Of a stretch of 64,000 nt of DNA, positions 27,227 to 35,613 are shown piece after piece. Made by a program: the position numbers and the translations under genes. Origin of the DNA: Gemmobacter caeruleus (GTDB taxonomy: Bacteria > Pseudomonadota > Alphaproteobacteria > Rhodobacterales > Rhodobacteraceae); assembly GCF_008271655.1 (NCBI RefSeq), contig NZ_VKKX01000033.1:62001-126000 (forward strand), written 5' to 3'. The stretch's first letter is position 1, and the number at the start of each line of letters is the position of its first letter. The notes beneath the pieces are model-generated. The model made no database searches. It was not told the DNA's origin and was given only the letters and a program-made list of their open reading frames with translations.

Positions 27227-28110
27227 AGCGCGCCCCAACCGCCATGCGAGGCGCCGATCAGCCCGGGTTCAACCGTCAGCGCGGCGGGGCGGATGACGCC
27301 CTCTTGCGGCCAGAGCCGCCGCGCGGCAACCGCCTTGTCCAGCGCGGCGACCAGGGGCAGCGCGCGGCCCAACCCGCCGCCCACCGGCACGGCGGTCGCC
27401 CCCACCACGTTCAGCACCATGGCCAGCGGGCCGGCCATGATCTCCAGCCAGATCGCCACGGTTTCGGCGGCGGCCGCCGCGCCGGATTGCCAGCCCGCCA
27501 CGATTTCCTCCGATCGCAGGCTTTGGCCGCTCAGATGGCGATGCAGTTTCTCGATCCCGCGCGCCGATCCGATGGCGTCCAGACAGCCGACCTGCCCGCA
27601 GCCGCAGGTCATGCGCGGCACGTCGCGGCCCAGCGGGCGGCTGTCCTGCACCGGGCCATGCCCCCATTCGCCGGCAAAGCCGCCCGCGCCGGTGACCAGC
27701 CGCCGGTCGATCACCAGACCGCCCCCGACCCCGGTGCCCAGGATGACCCCGAACACCGTGCGATGGCCGCGTGCGGCACCGCTGCCGGCCTCGGCCAGGG
27801 CAAAGCAATCGGCGTCATTGCCGATCCAGACCGGCAGGCCCAGTTCCGCCGCCAGATCCTCGGCCAGCGCGCGCCCGTCGAGACAGGGGATATTGGCGAT
27901 GCGCATCCGCCCGGTTTCGGGGTCGATGCAGCCCGCGATGGAGATGGCCACCCCCCGCGCCCCCGCGCTCATGCCGGCCAGCACCGTGGCAAAGGCGTTG
28001 AAATCGTCGCGCGGGGTGGGCGCCTCGTTCACCGGGCCAAGCTGGCCCGGGGCGGGTGACAGCGTGCCCCGGATGCGTGTGCCGCCGATATCAAAGATTG
28101 CCAGCATCAT
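27220..28110 (-). CDS. ROK family sugar kinase (NagK-like)
   Basis: A 296-residue kinase. The ATP-phosphate motif DIGGTRIRG starts near residue 7. The sugar/ATP loop GVILGTGVGGGLV lies near 136-148, and the zinc motif C-x-C-G-x-x-G-C is complete (CGCGQVGC), followed by the ROK signature 'LDAIGSARGIEKL'. A GNDADCFALAE segment supplies the catalytic Asp region. Such enzymes phosphorylate N-acetylglucosamine, glucose or fructose at C6; the choice cannot be made by eye. ATGATG at the start allows 28110 or 28107. It diverges from pyrF and overlaps cutC downstream. No sugar transporter gene is adjacent. Confidence 0.86.
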   Translation of the reverse strand: MMLAIFDIGGTRIRGTLSPAPGQLGPVNEAPTPRDDFNAFATVLAGMSAGARGVAISIAGCIDPETGRMRIANIPCLDGRALAEDLAAELGLPVWIGNDADCFALAEAGSGAARGHRTVFGVILGTGVGGGLVIDRRLVTGAGGFAGEWGHGPVQDSRPLGRDVPRMTCGCGQVGCLDAIGSARGIEKLHRHLSGQSLRSEEIVAGWQSGAAAAAETVAIWLEIMAGPLAMVLNVVGATAVPVGGGLGRALPLVAALDKAVAARRLWPQEGVIRPAALTVEPGLIGASHGGWGALC

Positions 28111-28216
28111 CGCCCCCCTGTGCCGCGCCCGCCCTTCCTAGCATCGGATGGCGCCGCTTGACAGCGCGCCGATCCCGCCGCAAACCGCCGCAAACCCGAC
28201 AGCGAAGGAGAAGCCG

Positions 28217-28912
28217 ATGAGCGATGACCGTCTGATCGTGGCACTGGATGTGCCGAATGTGGTGCAGGGCCTCGCACTGGCCGACCGGATCGGGGATGCC
28301 GCAAGCTTTTACAAGATCGGGTTGGGCATGCTGACCGGGGGCGGCTTCGCGCTGGCAAACGAGCTGAAGCATGAACGCGGCAAGCGGGTGTTTCTGGACA
28401 TGAAGCTGTTCGACATCGGCGCCACGATCGAGGCCGCGGTGCGGGGTATTGCCCAGCACGGGCTGGATTTCCTGACGGTGCATGGCGACCCGCAGGTGGT
28501 GCGGGCGGCCGCCCAGGGCAAGGCGGGCACCGACCTCAAAATCCTCGGGGTGACGGTGCTGACCTCGCTTGACCGGGCGGATCTGGATGCCAACCTGATC
28601 GTGCCGGGCGACATTCACCAGATCACGCTGGAACGCGCCGCCCGCGCGTTGGAGGCCGGGGCCGATGGCGTCATCGCCAGCCCGCAAGAGGCCGCGATGA
28701 TCCGCGCCCTGCCGCAGGCGGCGGGCAAGTTGATCGTCACGCCGGGCGTGCGTCCGGCGGGGGCGGCGCTTGGCGATCAAAAGCGGGTGGCGACGCCGGC
28801 GCAGGCCATCGGCGATGGTGCCGATCACATCGTGGTGGGCCGCCCGATCTGGCAGGCCGCCGATCCGGCCGCAGCCGCGCGGGCGGTGATTGCCGAATTG
28901 CCGCGCCGATAG
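28217..28912 (+). CDS. pyrF: Orotidine 5'-phosphate decarboxylase
   Basis: A 231-residue TIM-barrel enzyme that converts OMP to UMP, the last step of UMP synthesis. The signature ALDVPN is at the N-terminus, the catalytic cluster is FLDMKLFDIGATI (Asp-Lys-Asp), and the phosphate-gripper ends PGVRPAG and VVGRPIWQA are intact. The length is that of the bacterial type I enzyme. The start at 28217 has a GAAGGAGAAGCCG ribosome site; the frame upstream to 28148 is read-through. It is a single-gene unit ended by a strong terminator. Confidence 0.97.
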   Translation: MSDDRLIVALDVPNVVQGLALADRIGDAASFYKIGLGMLTGGGFALANELKHERGKRVFLDMKLFDIGATIEAAVRGIAQHGLDFLTVHGDPQVVRAAAQGKAGTDLKILGVTVLTSLDRADLDANLIVPGDIHQITLERAARALEAGADGVIASPQEAAMIRALPQAAGKLIVTPGVRPAGAALGDQKRVATPAQAIGDGADHIVVGRPIWQAADPAAAARAVIAELPRR

Positions 28913-28915
28913 GAA

Positions 28916-28940
28916 AACGGCCCCCGAAACGGGGGCCGTT
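28916..28940. terminator. Terminator after pyrF
   Basis: A perfect 10-bp stem AACGGCCCCC / GGGGGCCGTT with a GAAAC loop, starting 4 nt after the pyrF stop. The T-run is short, but stem strength and position are convincing. It also faces the convergent minus-strand 96-residue gene. Confidence 0.75.
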
Positions 28941-28971
28941 CACGCGGTCATTCAAGCGACCCGCCCGGCGA

Positions 28972-29262
28972 TCAGTTGCCTTGTTGGGCCGGGGCGGCGG
29001 GCTGTTCGGCCGCCGGGGCGGTTTCTGCCGGGGCGGCCGGGGCCGGGGTGGGGGTGTCCACGGTCACATTCACCTCGGACGGGGCCGAGGGCGTAGCGGA
29101 ACCGCTGTCCAGCCCCGGAACGCCGTTGGCGATCCAGATCACCCCCAGCAGCGCGACGACGCCGCCCAGGATGAACAGAATGAAAGAGGTGGCGCCGCCG
29201 CCGCTCTTTTCGGTTTCGATGACGGTGGTGCCGCGCGTGTCGGTCGTGCGATAGTCGGTCAT
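28972..29262 (-). CDS. Small single-pass membrane protein, Pro/Ala-rich tail
   Basis: A 96-residue protein with one membrane segment (about residues 21-43, FILFILGGVVALLGVIWIA) after a short charged N-terminus, then a periplasmic tail of about 50 residues dominated by Pro, Ala and Thr, ending in PAQQGN. Such low-complexity tails act as flexible tethers in the periplasm. No family was recognised. The start at 29262 has a GCAGGAG ribosome site; an upstream in-frame ATG at 29292 adds ten residues with no site. It follows the SPFH-NfeD pair by 63 nt on the same strand, so it may be a third member of that membrane-organising unit. Confidence 0.7.
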   Translation of the reverse strand: MTDYRTTDTRGTTVIETEKSGGGATSFILFILGGVVALLGVIWIANGVPGLDSGSATPSAPSEVNVTVDTPTPAPAAPAETAPAAEQPAAPAQQGN

Positions 29263-29325
29263 GGCGTTGCTCCTGCAAGGGATACTTGGCAAAGGAACGT
29301 GCGCCGGCCGCCGATGGTTCCCCGA

Positions 29326-29586
29326 TCAGTCGTTGATATCGCGCGTCCAGCGCTTCACCTCGCCGCGCTCATAGCGCAAGACGGCACGCAGCACCGCCCA
29401 GGCCAGCAGCGACAGCACGGCAAACAGCGCGAGCTGCGCCGCCAGCGACAGCGTCACCCAGCCGGTCCAGAGCAAGCCGCCCACCAGCACCGCACCGATG
29501 GCGAAACCCAGAAAGACATAGCCGGGCATGAACAGCTCCAGCCCGCCCAAGGCCATGCCCGCCACGATCCACATCCACCAGGTCAT
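29326..29586 (-). CDS. NfeD family membrane protein
   Basis: An 86-residue protein with two or three membrane helices (WMWIVAGMALGGLELF, YVFLGFAIGAVLVGGLLW and LAAQLALFAVLSLLAWAVL) and a short charged C-terminus. It is the short NfeD type that accompanies SPFH proteins. The typical 'GLxElFxPG' signature (GLELFMPGYVFLG) is present. The OB-fold C-terminal domain of longer NfeD proteins is absent. It begins 3 nt after the SPFH gene stop, so the pair is co-translated and probably forms one complex in the inner membrane. Confidence 0.88.
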   Translation of the reverse strand: MTWWMWIVAGMALGGLELFMPGYVFLGFAIGAVLVGGLLWTGWVTLSLAAQLALFAVLSLLAWAVLRAVLRYERGEVKRWTRDIND

Positions 29587-29589
29587 CGG

Positions 29590-30474
29590 TCATTTCCCCC
29601 GGAACATGGCAAAGGCATTGGCAAAGGCCTCGGCCGCCTGCGCCGGCAGGACCAGCGTATGCTTGCCCTCGCCCTCGGCCAGCTTGGCCAGCGCCTCGAC
29701 CTGCTTGAGCGCCACCTGATACTGTGCCGCCTCAATGCCGTTGTTCTTGATCGCCTCGGCGATGACGCCGGTCGAATAGGCCTCGGCCTCGGCCAGGACG
29801 CGGCGGGCCTTGGCCAGCTGTTCGGCGGCGTAAAGCTCGGCATCCGCGTTCAACTCGACCGCGCGGCGCTTGCCCTCGGCCTCGGTCACCTGGGCGCGGC
29901 GGGCGCGTTCGGCGTTCAGCTGCTGCAACATCGCGGCGCGGGTCGCATCGTCGAGATTGACATCCAGCACCTCGGCCCGCGTCACCTCGATGCCCCAGTC
30001 ATCGACCATGGCCGCGACCTGTTCACGCACCTTGGTAATCAGATCGGCGCGGTTCGACTGCACCTGATCCAGCTCCATCTTGCCGATCTCGCTGCGCACG
30101 ATCCCCGCCACGGTGGTGGCAATCGCACCATCCACATCGCGGATCCGGTAGACGGTCTTTTCCGGCTCGATCACCCGGTAAAAGACCGAGGTTTCCACCT
30201 TGACCAGCACGTTGTCGGCGGTGATCGCGTCCTGGGTCGCATTGGGCAATTGCCGTTCCAGCACCGAAACCTTGTGCGCGACGGAATCGATGAAGGGCAC
30301 GATCAGGTTGATGCCCGGCCCCAGCACGGCGCGCAGCTTGCCAAAGCGTTCGATCACATATTTCTGGCTTTGCGGCACGATCTTGACCGCCCAGAACACG
30401 ACGAGAATGACAAGCGCGGCCAGCCCCAGCAACACGGCATTGCCGCCCAGAAATCCCTCAAAATCCATCATCAA
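29590..30474 (-). CDS. SPFH/band-7 membrane protease-regulating protein (paraslipin/QmcA-like)
   Basis: A 294-residue protein with an N-terminal membrane anchor (about 8-30) and a band-7/SPFH domain beginning VKIVPQSQKYVIERFGKLRAVL, the standard signature of stomatin-like proteins. The helical C-terminal part (about 200-275), rich in Ala, Glu and Lys, forms the coiled coil by which these proteins ring together. In E. coli the relative QmcA organises membrane microdomains and influences FtsH-type proteolysis. The NfeD gene lies 3 nt downstream, the conserved partner. The upstream AT-rich 266-nt region should carry the promoter. Confidence 0.92.
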   Translation of the reverse strand: MMMDFEGFLGGNAVLLGLAALVILVVFWAVKIVPQSQKYVIERFGKLRAVLGPGINLIVPFIDSVAHKVSVLERQLPNATQDAITADNVLVKVETSVFYRVIEPEKTVYRIRDVDGAIATTVAGIVRSEIGKMELDQVQSNRADLITKVREQVAAMVDDWGIEVTRAEVLDVNLDDATRAAMLQQLNAERARRAQVTEAEGKRRAVELNADAELYAAEQLAKARRVLAEAEAYSTGVIAEAIKNNGIEAAQYQVALKQVEALAKLAEGEGKHTLVLPAQAAEAFANAFAMFRGK

Positions 30475-30740
30475 ATCTCCTCATGGTCCTGTGCGCAGGA
30501 TGATCTTCACAAGTCGCTCAATCAATAGGCAGTTGATTCTGCCCAGAATCAGCCAAATAGCCGTGCGATCTTGCGCCCCAGTATTGATAGTCGGAAATTT
30601 ATTCGAACATAGCACCAATATGCAGTGATTTCTTCGATCAAATCCCTGCGCCGCGCCGAAGGACGCCAAGAAATTCCATCTGTTTCAGATATCATTTCTT
30701 CAAGCCTTCCAGACAGCCCTTCCAGACAGCGGAGCGACCC
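30475..30740. other. AT-rich 266-nt divergent intergenic region (SPFH gene / dadA)
   Basis: Clearly lower in G+C than the genes around it, especially 30520-30710, and without a coding frame that looks real. It must hold both promoters. The segment nearest dadA contains a perfect 13-bp tandem duplication, listed separately. No regulator gene of the Lrp type, often found beside dadA, is present. Confidence 0.5.
30705..30730 (+). repeat. Perfect tandem duplication, 2 x 13 bp, just before dadA
   Basis: The 13-mer CCTTCCAGACAGC occurs twice head-to-tail and ends 10 nt before the dadA ATG, just upstream of its GGAGCG ribosome site. It therefore lies in the 5' untranslated region. Confidence 0.9.
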
Positions 30741-32039
30741 ATGAAGATCGTCATCCTCGGCGCCGGTGTGATCGGTGTGACCTCGGCCTGGTATCTGAGC
30801 CGCCAGGGCCATGAGGTGACGGTGATCGACCGCCAGCCCGCGCCCGCGCTGGAAACCAGCTTTGCCAATGCCGGCGAGGTCAGCCCCGGCTATTCCGCCC
30901 CCTGGGCCGCGCCGGGCATCCCGCTCAAGGCGCTGAAATGGATGTTCCAGAAACACGCGCCGCTGGTCATCCAGCCGCGCCCCGATCTCGCCAAACTGTC
31001 CTGGATGGCGAAGATGCTGATGAACTGCACCGCCGATGCCTATCATGTGAACAAGTCGCGCATGGTGCGGCTGGCCGAATATTCGCGCGATTGCCTGGGT
31101 GAGCTGCGCGCCGAGACTGGCATCGCCTATGACGAACGCATGCAGGGCACGCTGCAACTGTTCCGCACGCAAAAGCAGGTGGAAGGCGCCGCGAAGGATA
31201 TCGAAGTGCTGCGCGAGGATGGCGTGGCCTTCGAGGTGATGGACCGCGCGGGCTGCGTCGCGGCCGAGCCGGGCCTGGCTGCCAGCGCCGACAAGATCAT
31301 GGGCGGGCTGCGCCTGCCGGGCGACGAGACCGGCGATTGCTTCAAGTTCACCAACCGGCTTGCGGAAATGGCCACCGCTGCCGGGGTGAAATTCCGCTGG
31401 GGCGTGGCGATCAAGCGCATCCATGTGGAAATGGGGCGCGTGGCCTTTGTCGAAACCTCGGAAGGGCGGGTGCATGCGGACAGCTATGTGCTGGCCATGG
31501 GATCGTATTCGCCGCTGCTGGCCGGACCGCTGGGCATCAAGCTGCCGGTCTATCCGCTCAAGGGCTATTCGATCACCGTGCCGATCCTCGACGAAAGCCG
31601 CGCCCCGGTCTCTACGGTGATGGACGAAACCTACAAGATCGCGATCACGCGGCTAGGCGACCGGATCCGCGTCGGCGGCATGGCCGAGATCGCGGGCTTC
31701 GACATGTCGCTGAACCCCAAGCGTCAGGCCACGCTGACCCATTCGGTCGAGGATCTGTTCGGCGGCGCGGGCGATCAGGCCCGGGCAGAATTCTGGACCG
31801 GCCTGCGCCCGATGACACCCGATGGCACGCCGATCGTCGGCCGTTCGCCCATCGGCAACCTGTTCCTGAACACCGGCCATGGCACGCTGGGCTGGACGAT
31901 GTCCTGCGGCTCGGGGCGGGTGCTGGCCGATATCATCTCGGGCCGCCTGCCCGAGATCGAGCATGCCGATCTGGGTTATGCCCGCTATGAACGCCAGGGC
32001 GCCATCCGCCCGGTCCTGCGCCCCGCCCCGGCGGCCTGA
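30741..32039 (+). CDS. dadA: D-amino-acid dehydrogenase small subunit
   Basis: A 432-residue FAD flavoprotein, the same length as E. coli DadA, that oxidises D-alanine and other D-amino acids to 2-oxo acids and passes electrons to the respiratory chain at the inner membrane. The FAD motif [13 protein letters not shown] is at residues 7-19, the family segments [19 protein letters not shown] and [10 protein letters not shown] follow, and the C-terminal [19 protein letters not shown] site is complete. No alanine racemase gene (dadX) is next to it. The start at 30741 follows GCGGAGCGACCC. Confidence 0.95.
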   Translation: MKIVILGAGVIGVTSAWYLSRQGHEVTVIDRQPAPALETSFANAGEVSPGYSAPWAAPGIPLKALKWMFQKHAPLVIQPRPDLAKLSWMAKMLMNCTADAYHVNKSRMVRLAEYSRDCLGELRAETGIAYDERMQGTLQLFRTQKQVEGAAKDIEVLREDGVAFEVMDRAGCVAAEPGLAASADKIMGGLRLPGDETGDCFKFTNRLAEMATAAGVKFRWGVAIKRIHVEMGRVAFVETSEGRVHADSYVLAMGSYSPLLAGPLGIKLPVYPLKGYSITVPILDESRAPVSTVMDETYKIAITRLGDRIRVGGMAEIAGFDMSLNPKRQATLTHSVEDLFGGAGDQARAEFWTGLRPMTPDGTPIVGRSPIGNLFLNTGHGTLGWTMSCGSGRVLADIISGRLPEIEHADLGYARYERQGAIRPVLRPAPAA

Positions 32040-32073
32040 CCCGCGCAGCCTGACTTTGCGGCCTGACCCGCGC
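32031..32073 (+). repeat. 16-bp direct repeat spanning the dadA stop codon
   Basis: GCGGCCTGACCCGCGC is found at 32031-32046, where it contains the dadA TGA, and again at 32058-32073 with 11 nt between. The second copy runs straight into the large palindrome that follows. Confidence 0.9.
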
Positions 32074-32110
32074 GAGGCGCAAATTTTCGACGAAAATTTG
32101 CGCCTCGCGC
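32070..32110. repeat. Perfect 20-bp inverted repeat (41-nt palindrome) between dadA and dinB
   Basis: The left arm 32070-32089 (GCGCGAGGCGCAAATTTTCG) pairs exactly with 32091-32110 around a single A. Each arm has a GC-rich outer half and an AT-rich inner half. There is no T-run after it, so it is not a standard terminator. It could fold into a very stable hairpin at the 3' end of the dadA mRNA or be a dyad binding site ahead of dinB (start 32139). Confidence 0.9.
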
Positions 32111-32138
32111 CCGGCGGGGGGCGTGGTATCCTGCGGCC

Positions 32139-33392
32139 ATGCCCGCGCTTTGCCGTTCTTGCCTCTGTCAGTTCGAAACCGGGCCGCGCTGCCCGGAATG
32201 CCGCAGTCCGCGCATTCTGGCCCATCCCGAGTTGTTCACGCTGTCCATCGCGCATATGGATTGCGACGCCTTCTATGCCTCGGTCGAAAAGCGCGATAAT
32301 CCCGATCTGCGCGACAAGCCGGTGATCGTGGGCGGCGGGCAGCGCGGGGTCGTCTCCACCTGCTGCTATATCGCGCGCATCTCGGGCGTGCGGTCGGCCA
32401 TGCCGATGTTCCAGGCGCTGAAGCTGTGCCCCGAGGCCGTGGTGGTCAAGCCCCGGATACAGGTCTATGCCGAGGTCAGCCGCGCCATCCGCGCCATGAT
32501 GCAGGAACTGACCCCCGCGATCGAACCGCTGAGCCTGGACGAAGCCTTTCTCGATCTGACCGGCACCGCCCGGCTGCATGGCGCCCCGCCAGCGGTCACC
32601 CTGGCGCGGCTGGTGCGGCGGATGGAGGCAGAGCTGGGCGTCTCCGGCTCCATCGGTCTGTCGCATAACAAGTTTCTGGCCAAGATCGCCTCCGATCTCG
32701 ACAAGCCGCGCGGGTTTTCGGCGATCGGCCGGGCCGATACCGCGGCCTTCCTCACGCCGCGCCCGGTGCGCATCATCTGGGGGGTCGGCACTGCCACCCA
32801 GACCGCGCTGGAACAGGCAGGCATCCGCAGCATTGCCGACCTCCTCCGTTGGGACAAGGCCGACCTGACCACGCGTTTCGGCCATATGGGCGCGCGGCTG
32901 TGGCATCTGGCGCGGGGTGAGGATCAGCGCCGCGTCACCCCTGATGAGCGGATCAAGTCGATCTCCAAGGAGACCACCTTTCTGGAGGATACCGCCGATG
33001 CCGATCTGCTGGACGGGCATCTGTGGCGGCTGGCGGTCGCTGTGTCCGACCGGGCCAAGGCCAAGGATCTGGCCGGGCGGACCGTCACGCTCAAGCTCAA
33101 GCGCGCCGATTTCACCACGATCACCCGGCGGCATGTGCTGGCCGCGCCCAGCCAGATGGCCGACCGCATCTATCGCGAGGCACGGGCGCTGTTTGACCAG
33201 GTGCCAAAAGGCGCGGCTTATCGGCTGATCGGCTGCGGCATCTCGGATCTGGTGCCGGGGGCCACGGCTGACAGCACGGGTGACCTGCTCGACCCGCAGG
33301 CAACCACCCGCGCCCGGGCCGAGGCCGCAACCGATGCGATCCGCGCACGCTTTGGCCGCGAGGCGATCATCAAGGGCCGCGCCCTGCGCTGA
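32139..33392 (+). CDS. dinB: DNA polymerase IV with N-terminal zinc ribbon
   Basis: A 417-residue Y-family translesion polymerase. It begins with a four-cysteine zinc ribbon (Cys5, Cys8, Cys18, Cys21) seen in alphaproteobacterial DinB proteins. The polymerase core has the first acidic motif HMDCDAFYASVE (39-50), the YxAR-like YIARISGVRSAMP, and the second acidic motif PLSLDEAFLDLTG near 130-142. The HhH thumb, the little-finger domain (RRVTPDERIKSISKETTF onward) and a basic C-terminus follow. A QLSLF-type clamp motif is not obvious at the end. The gene stands alone after the large palindrome; no LexA box was recognised upstream. Confidence 0.93.
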   Translation: MPALCRSCLCQFETGPRCPECRSPRILAHPELFTLSIAHMDCDAFYASVEKRDNPDLRDKPVIVGGGQRGVVSTCCYIARISGVRSAMPMFQALKLCPEAVVVKPRIQVYAEVSRAIRAMMQELTPAIEPLSLDEAFLDLTGTARLHGAPPAVTLARLVRRMEAELGVSGSIGLSHNKFLAKIASDLDKPRGFSAIGRADTAAFLTPRPVRIIWGVGTATQTALEQAGIRSIADLLRWDKADLTTRFGHMGARLWHLARGEDQRRVTPDERIKSISKETTFLEDTADADLLDGHLWRLAVAVSDRAKAKDLAGRTVTLKLKRADFTTITRRHVLAAPSQMADRIYREARALFDQVPKGAAYRLIGCGISDLVPGATADSTGDLLDPQATTRARAEAATDAIRARFGREAIIKGRALR

Positions 33393-33491
33393 AGCCGGGC
33401 CTCTTCGGCCAGATCTTCGGCGATCCGCCGAATTGCGCGTAGCGTCCGGGCCACAGCCTTCTGGGGACACCCAAGCGTGCCACAAAATGAA

Positions 33492-33521
33492 AAGGGCTCA
33501 GGCATTTCAGCCTAAGCCCTT
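33492..33521 (-). terminator. Terminator of tRNA-Arg (minus strand)
   Basis: On the minus strand a 12-bp stem (AAGGGCTTAGGC / GCCTGAGCCCTT, one wobble/mismatch) with a short A/T loop is followed by TTCATTTTG. It lies 9 nt past the tRNA-Arg 3' end. Confidence 0.75.
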
Positions 33522-33529
33522 GAATTTCA

Positions 33530-33606
33530 TGGCGGACCCGGAGCGATTCGAACGCCCGACCCTCAGATTCGTAGTCTGATGCTCTATCCAGCTGAGCTAC
33601 GGGTCC
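33530..33606 (-). tRNA. tRNA-Arg (anticodon ACG), CCA encoded
   Basis: On the minus strand the acceptor stem GGACCCG/CGGGTCC pairs fully, the D-arm reads GCTCAGCTGGATAGAGC, and the anticodon arm is TCAGA-CTACGAA-TCTGA with ACG at 33570-33572. The T-arm contains GTTCGAATC, the discriminator is G and CCA is encoded. The A34 is expected to be edited to inosine to read CGN codons. Confidence 0.97.
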
Positions 33607-33696
33607 GTCTTGAGCGCGGATTTAGCGGCAGCGGGGCGGGGATGCAAGGGACAAACGCATTGCGCGGCAACTTTCTTTTGGGCAGCGCGCGGCGGG

Positions 33697-35142
33697 TCAG
33701 GCCGGGTGATCGGCGCCGGCGGGGCTGTCTTCGCCCGCGTCGATCCCGCCGGAGCGCGGCAGATGCAGCATGAATTCGGTGCCTTCGGCATCGCTGCGCA
33801 CCAGATCAAGCCGGCCGCCATGGCCGCGCACAAGTTCGGCCGCGATGGCAAGACCAAGGCCGGAGCCTCCCTTGCGGGCCGAACCCTGAAAGGCCATGAA
33901 CAGATGCTCGCGCGCCTTGGGCGGCAGGCCGGGGCCGGTATCGCCGACGCGAATCCACCAATCCTGTTCGCCCTCGCCGCCCGACAGCTCGATCGTGCCG
34001 GGCTGGCCGGTTGCCTCGATCGCCTGCCGGGCATTGCGCACCAGATTGGACAGAACCCGGTGCAGCTGTTCGGCATCAGCGCGGATCATCATCCCGGCGG
34101 GCGCGTCGATCAGGCAGGCGGGATCGGTCTCGCGCGACAGGCCCTCGGCCTCGGCCACCTCCTCCAGCAGGGGGCGCAGGGCAAAGCGGGTCAGGCGTGG
34201 CGGATGTTCCTCGGCCTTGCCGAAGGCCAGCGTCGATTCGCACAGATTGACCGCCCGCGTGATGGAATTGAGCAGCTTGGGCGCGGCGCGGGCCACGCCG
34301 GGATCGGCGCTCTGCTCGATCCGGTCGGCGAAAAGCTGGGCCGAAGTCAGGATATTACGCAGGTCATGCGCAATCTTGGCCACGGCGCCGCCCAACTGTG
34401 CCAGCCGTTCCTTCTGGCGGAAGGCGGCGATCAGCTCGGTCTGCATCTGACCAAGCGCCTGTTCGGCGTCGCGCAATTCGCGCACCCGCGCATTGGGGGT
34501 GATAACGAGGCGGGCATCCTCGGGCGCGGCGGCATAGGCCTGCATATGCCGCACCACCCGGCGAATCGGCACCACCATCAGCCGGCGCACCGCAAAGAAC
34601 AGCATCGCCGCCGTGATGACCGAGATCAGCGCCGACAAAAGCAGGATCCGCAGCCCGTAATCCAGCATCTCGCCGCGCAGCGGCCCCTGGCGCAGCGTCA
34701 CCTCGATCAGTAGCCCGGCCTGCTGCACCGGCTGGCCGATGACGCGGATCACCGGGTCTTTCGGCGTCCACAGCACGTCGAGCGCGTCGCGGATCAGATC
34801 GAAAGGGCCAGCCATGCGCAGGTCGTAGGTGGCAGCGACGGGTTCGGGAATGGGCGAGGACAGCGCAAGCTGGCGCACCTCATCGCGCCGCAGCACCACG
34901 TTGAAGACGCCGGCATTCGCCAGCAGTTCACGTTCCAGATCGGCGCCGACCACGCCGCCCGCCTCCAGCGCCAGCGAGGCGATCTGTGCCTTTTCCAGCC
35001 GCGCCTGAAGGTAGTCGAGCCGGAAACGCGCGATCGAGGGCACAAAGATCAGCACCTCGGCCAGCATGACAAAGGCGACGGTCAGCAACAGGAACCGCCC
35101 CGAAAGCGTGTTCAGAATGCGCGCTGCCAGCCGACCTATCAC
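33697..35142 (-). CDS. Orphan membrane sensor histidine kinase
   Basis: A 481-residue two-TM sensor kinase. TM1 is about 17-36 and TM2 about 165-185, with a 130-residue periplasmic sensor between them. A HAMP-like segment follows, then an H-box AHDLRNILTSAQ with phospho-acceptor His259. N-box (NLVRNARQAIEA), G1 (GDTGPGLP) and G2 (GGSGLGLAIA) are all intact. The HDLRN form is closer to NtrB/HPK4-type kinases than to HELRT-type. The GTG start at 35142 has an AAGGGG site 8 nt away; the frame extends upstream across the rpmH promoter and gene, which cannot be coding. No response regulator is next to it, so the partner is elsewhere. Confidence 0.85.
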   Translation of the reverse strand: MIGRLAARILNTLSGRFLLLTVAFVMLAEVLIFVPSIARFRLDYLQARLEKAQIASLALEAGGVVGADLERELLANAGVFNVVLRRDEVRQLALSSPIPEPVAATYDLRMAGPFDLIRDALDVLWTPKDPVIRVIGQPVQQAGLLIEVTLRQGPLRGEMLDYGLRILLLSALISVITAAMLFFAVRRLMVVPIRRVVRHMQAYAAAPEDARLVITPNARVRELRDAEQALGQMQTELIAAFRQKERLAQLGGAVAKIAHDLRNILTSAQLFADRIEQSADPGVARAAPKLLNSITRAVNLCESTLAFGKAEEHPPRLTRFALRPLLEEVAEAEGLSRETDPACLIDAPAGMMIRADAEQLHRVLSNLVRNARQAIEATGQPGTIELSGGEGEQDWWIRVGDTGPGLPPKAREHLFMAFQGSARKGGSGLGLAIAAELVRGHGGRLDLVRSDAEGTEFMLHLPRSGGIDAGEDSPAGADHPA

Positions 35143-35332
35143 CTTGCCGCCCCTTGCCGGGCCGCCGATGCGCGCCCCTTGCGCAAGGAATATCAAAGAG
35201 TTTTGACAAAAGACAGGTGCGCCGAGGGCGGGCGGCGGGGCGTGCGACAGTCGAAACCGCGTGCGGATGTCACAAGGGGCCGGGAATGTTGTCGCAAAGG
35301 CGGAAAATTCGGGATTCCCGCCTGGCTTGGCG

Positions 35333-35361
35333 TTGACTTGGGGCCGTGCCGCCCTTAAGGA
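35333..35361 (+). promoter_or_regulatory. Candidate sigma-70 promoter of rpmH-rnpA
   Basis: TTGACT at 35333-35338, a 17-nt spacer and TAAGGA at 35356-35361. The -35 is near consensus and the -10 is only partly matched, as is common in alphaproteobacteria. It lies 78 nt before the rpmH start in a gene-free stretch. Confidence 0.5.
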
Positions 35362-35438
35362 ACGGGCCTCAGTTGCCGCGGCCCTCGAATCTTTCGGGGT
35401 TCGGGCTGCATATGAACGCTCGGTTACGGAGAGCCGCG

Positions 35439-35573
35439 ATGAAACGCACGTATCAACCGTCGAACCTGGTGCGCAAGCGCCGCCATGGTTTCCGCGCCCG
35501 CATGGCCACCAAAGGCGGCCGTCTGGTGCTGGCTGCCCGCCGTCGCGTGGGCCGCAAGAAGCTGTCGGCCTGA
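35439..35573 (+). CDS. rpmH: 50S ribosomal protein L34
   Basis: A 44-residue, highly basic protein with the canonical sequence start [20 protein letters not shown] and an [12 protein letters not shown]-like end, exactly the standard length of L34. It stabilises 23S rRNA structure in the large subunit. The frame is open upstream to 35346, but the conserved MKRTYQPS start at 35439 decides the call. rnpA starts 40 nt downstream, the usual pair; dnaA is not upstream here. Confidence 0.98.
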   Translation: MKRTYQPSNLVRKRRHGFRARMATKGGRLVLAARRRVGRKKLSA

Positions 35574-35613
35574 TTTCCCTCTGGTCCCTTCGGGCCGGAC
35601 AAGGAGACACGAC

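Noticed and set aside
32070-32110. Calling the dadA-dinB palindrome a Rho-independent terminator
   Set aside because: It has no T-run on the plus strand and its stem tip is AT-rich, so it is listed as a repeat instead.
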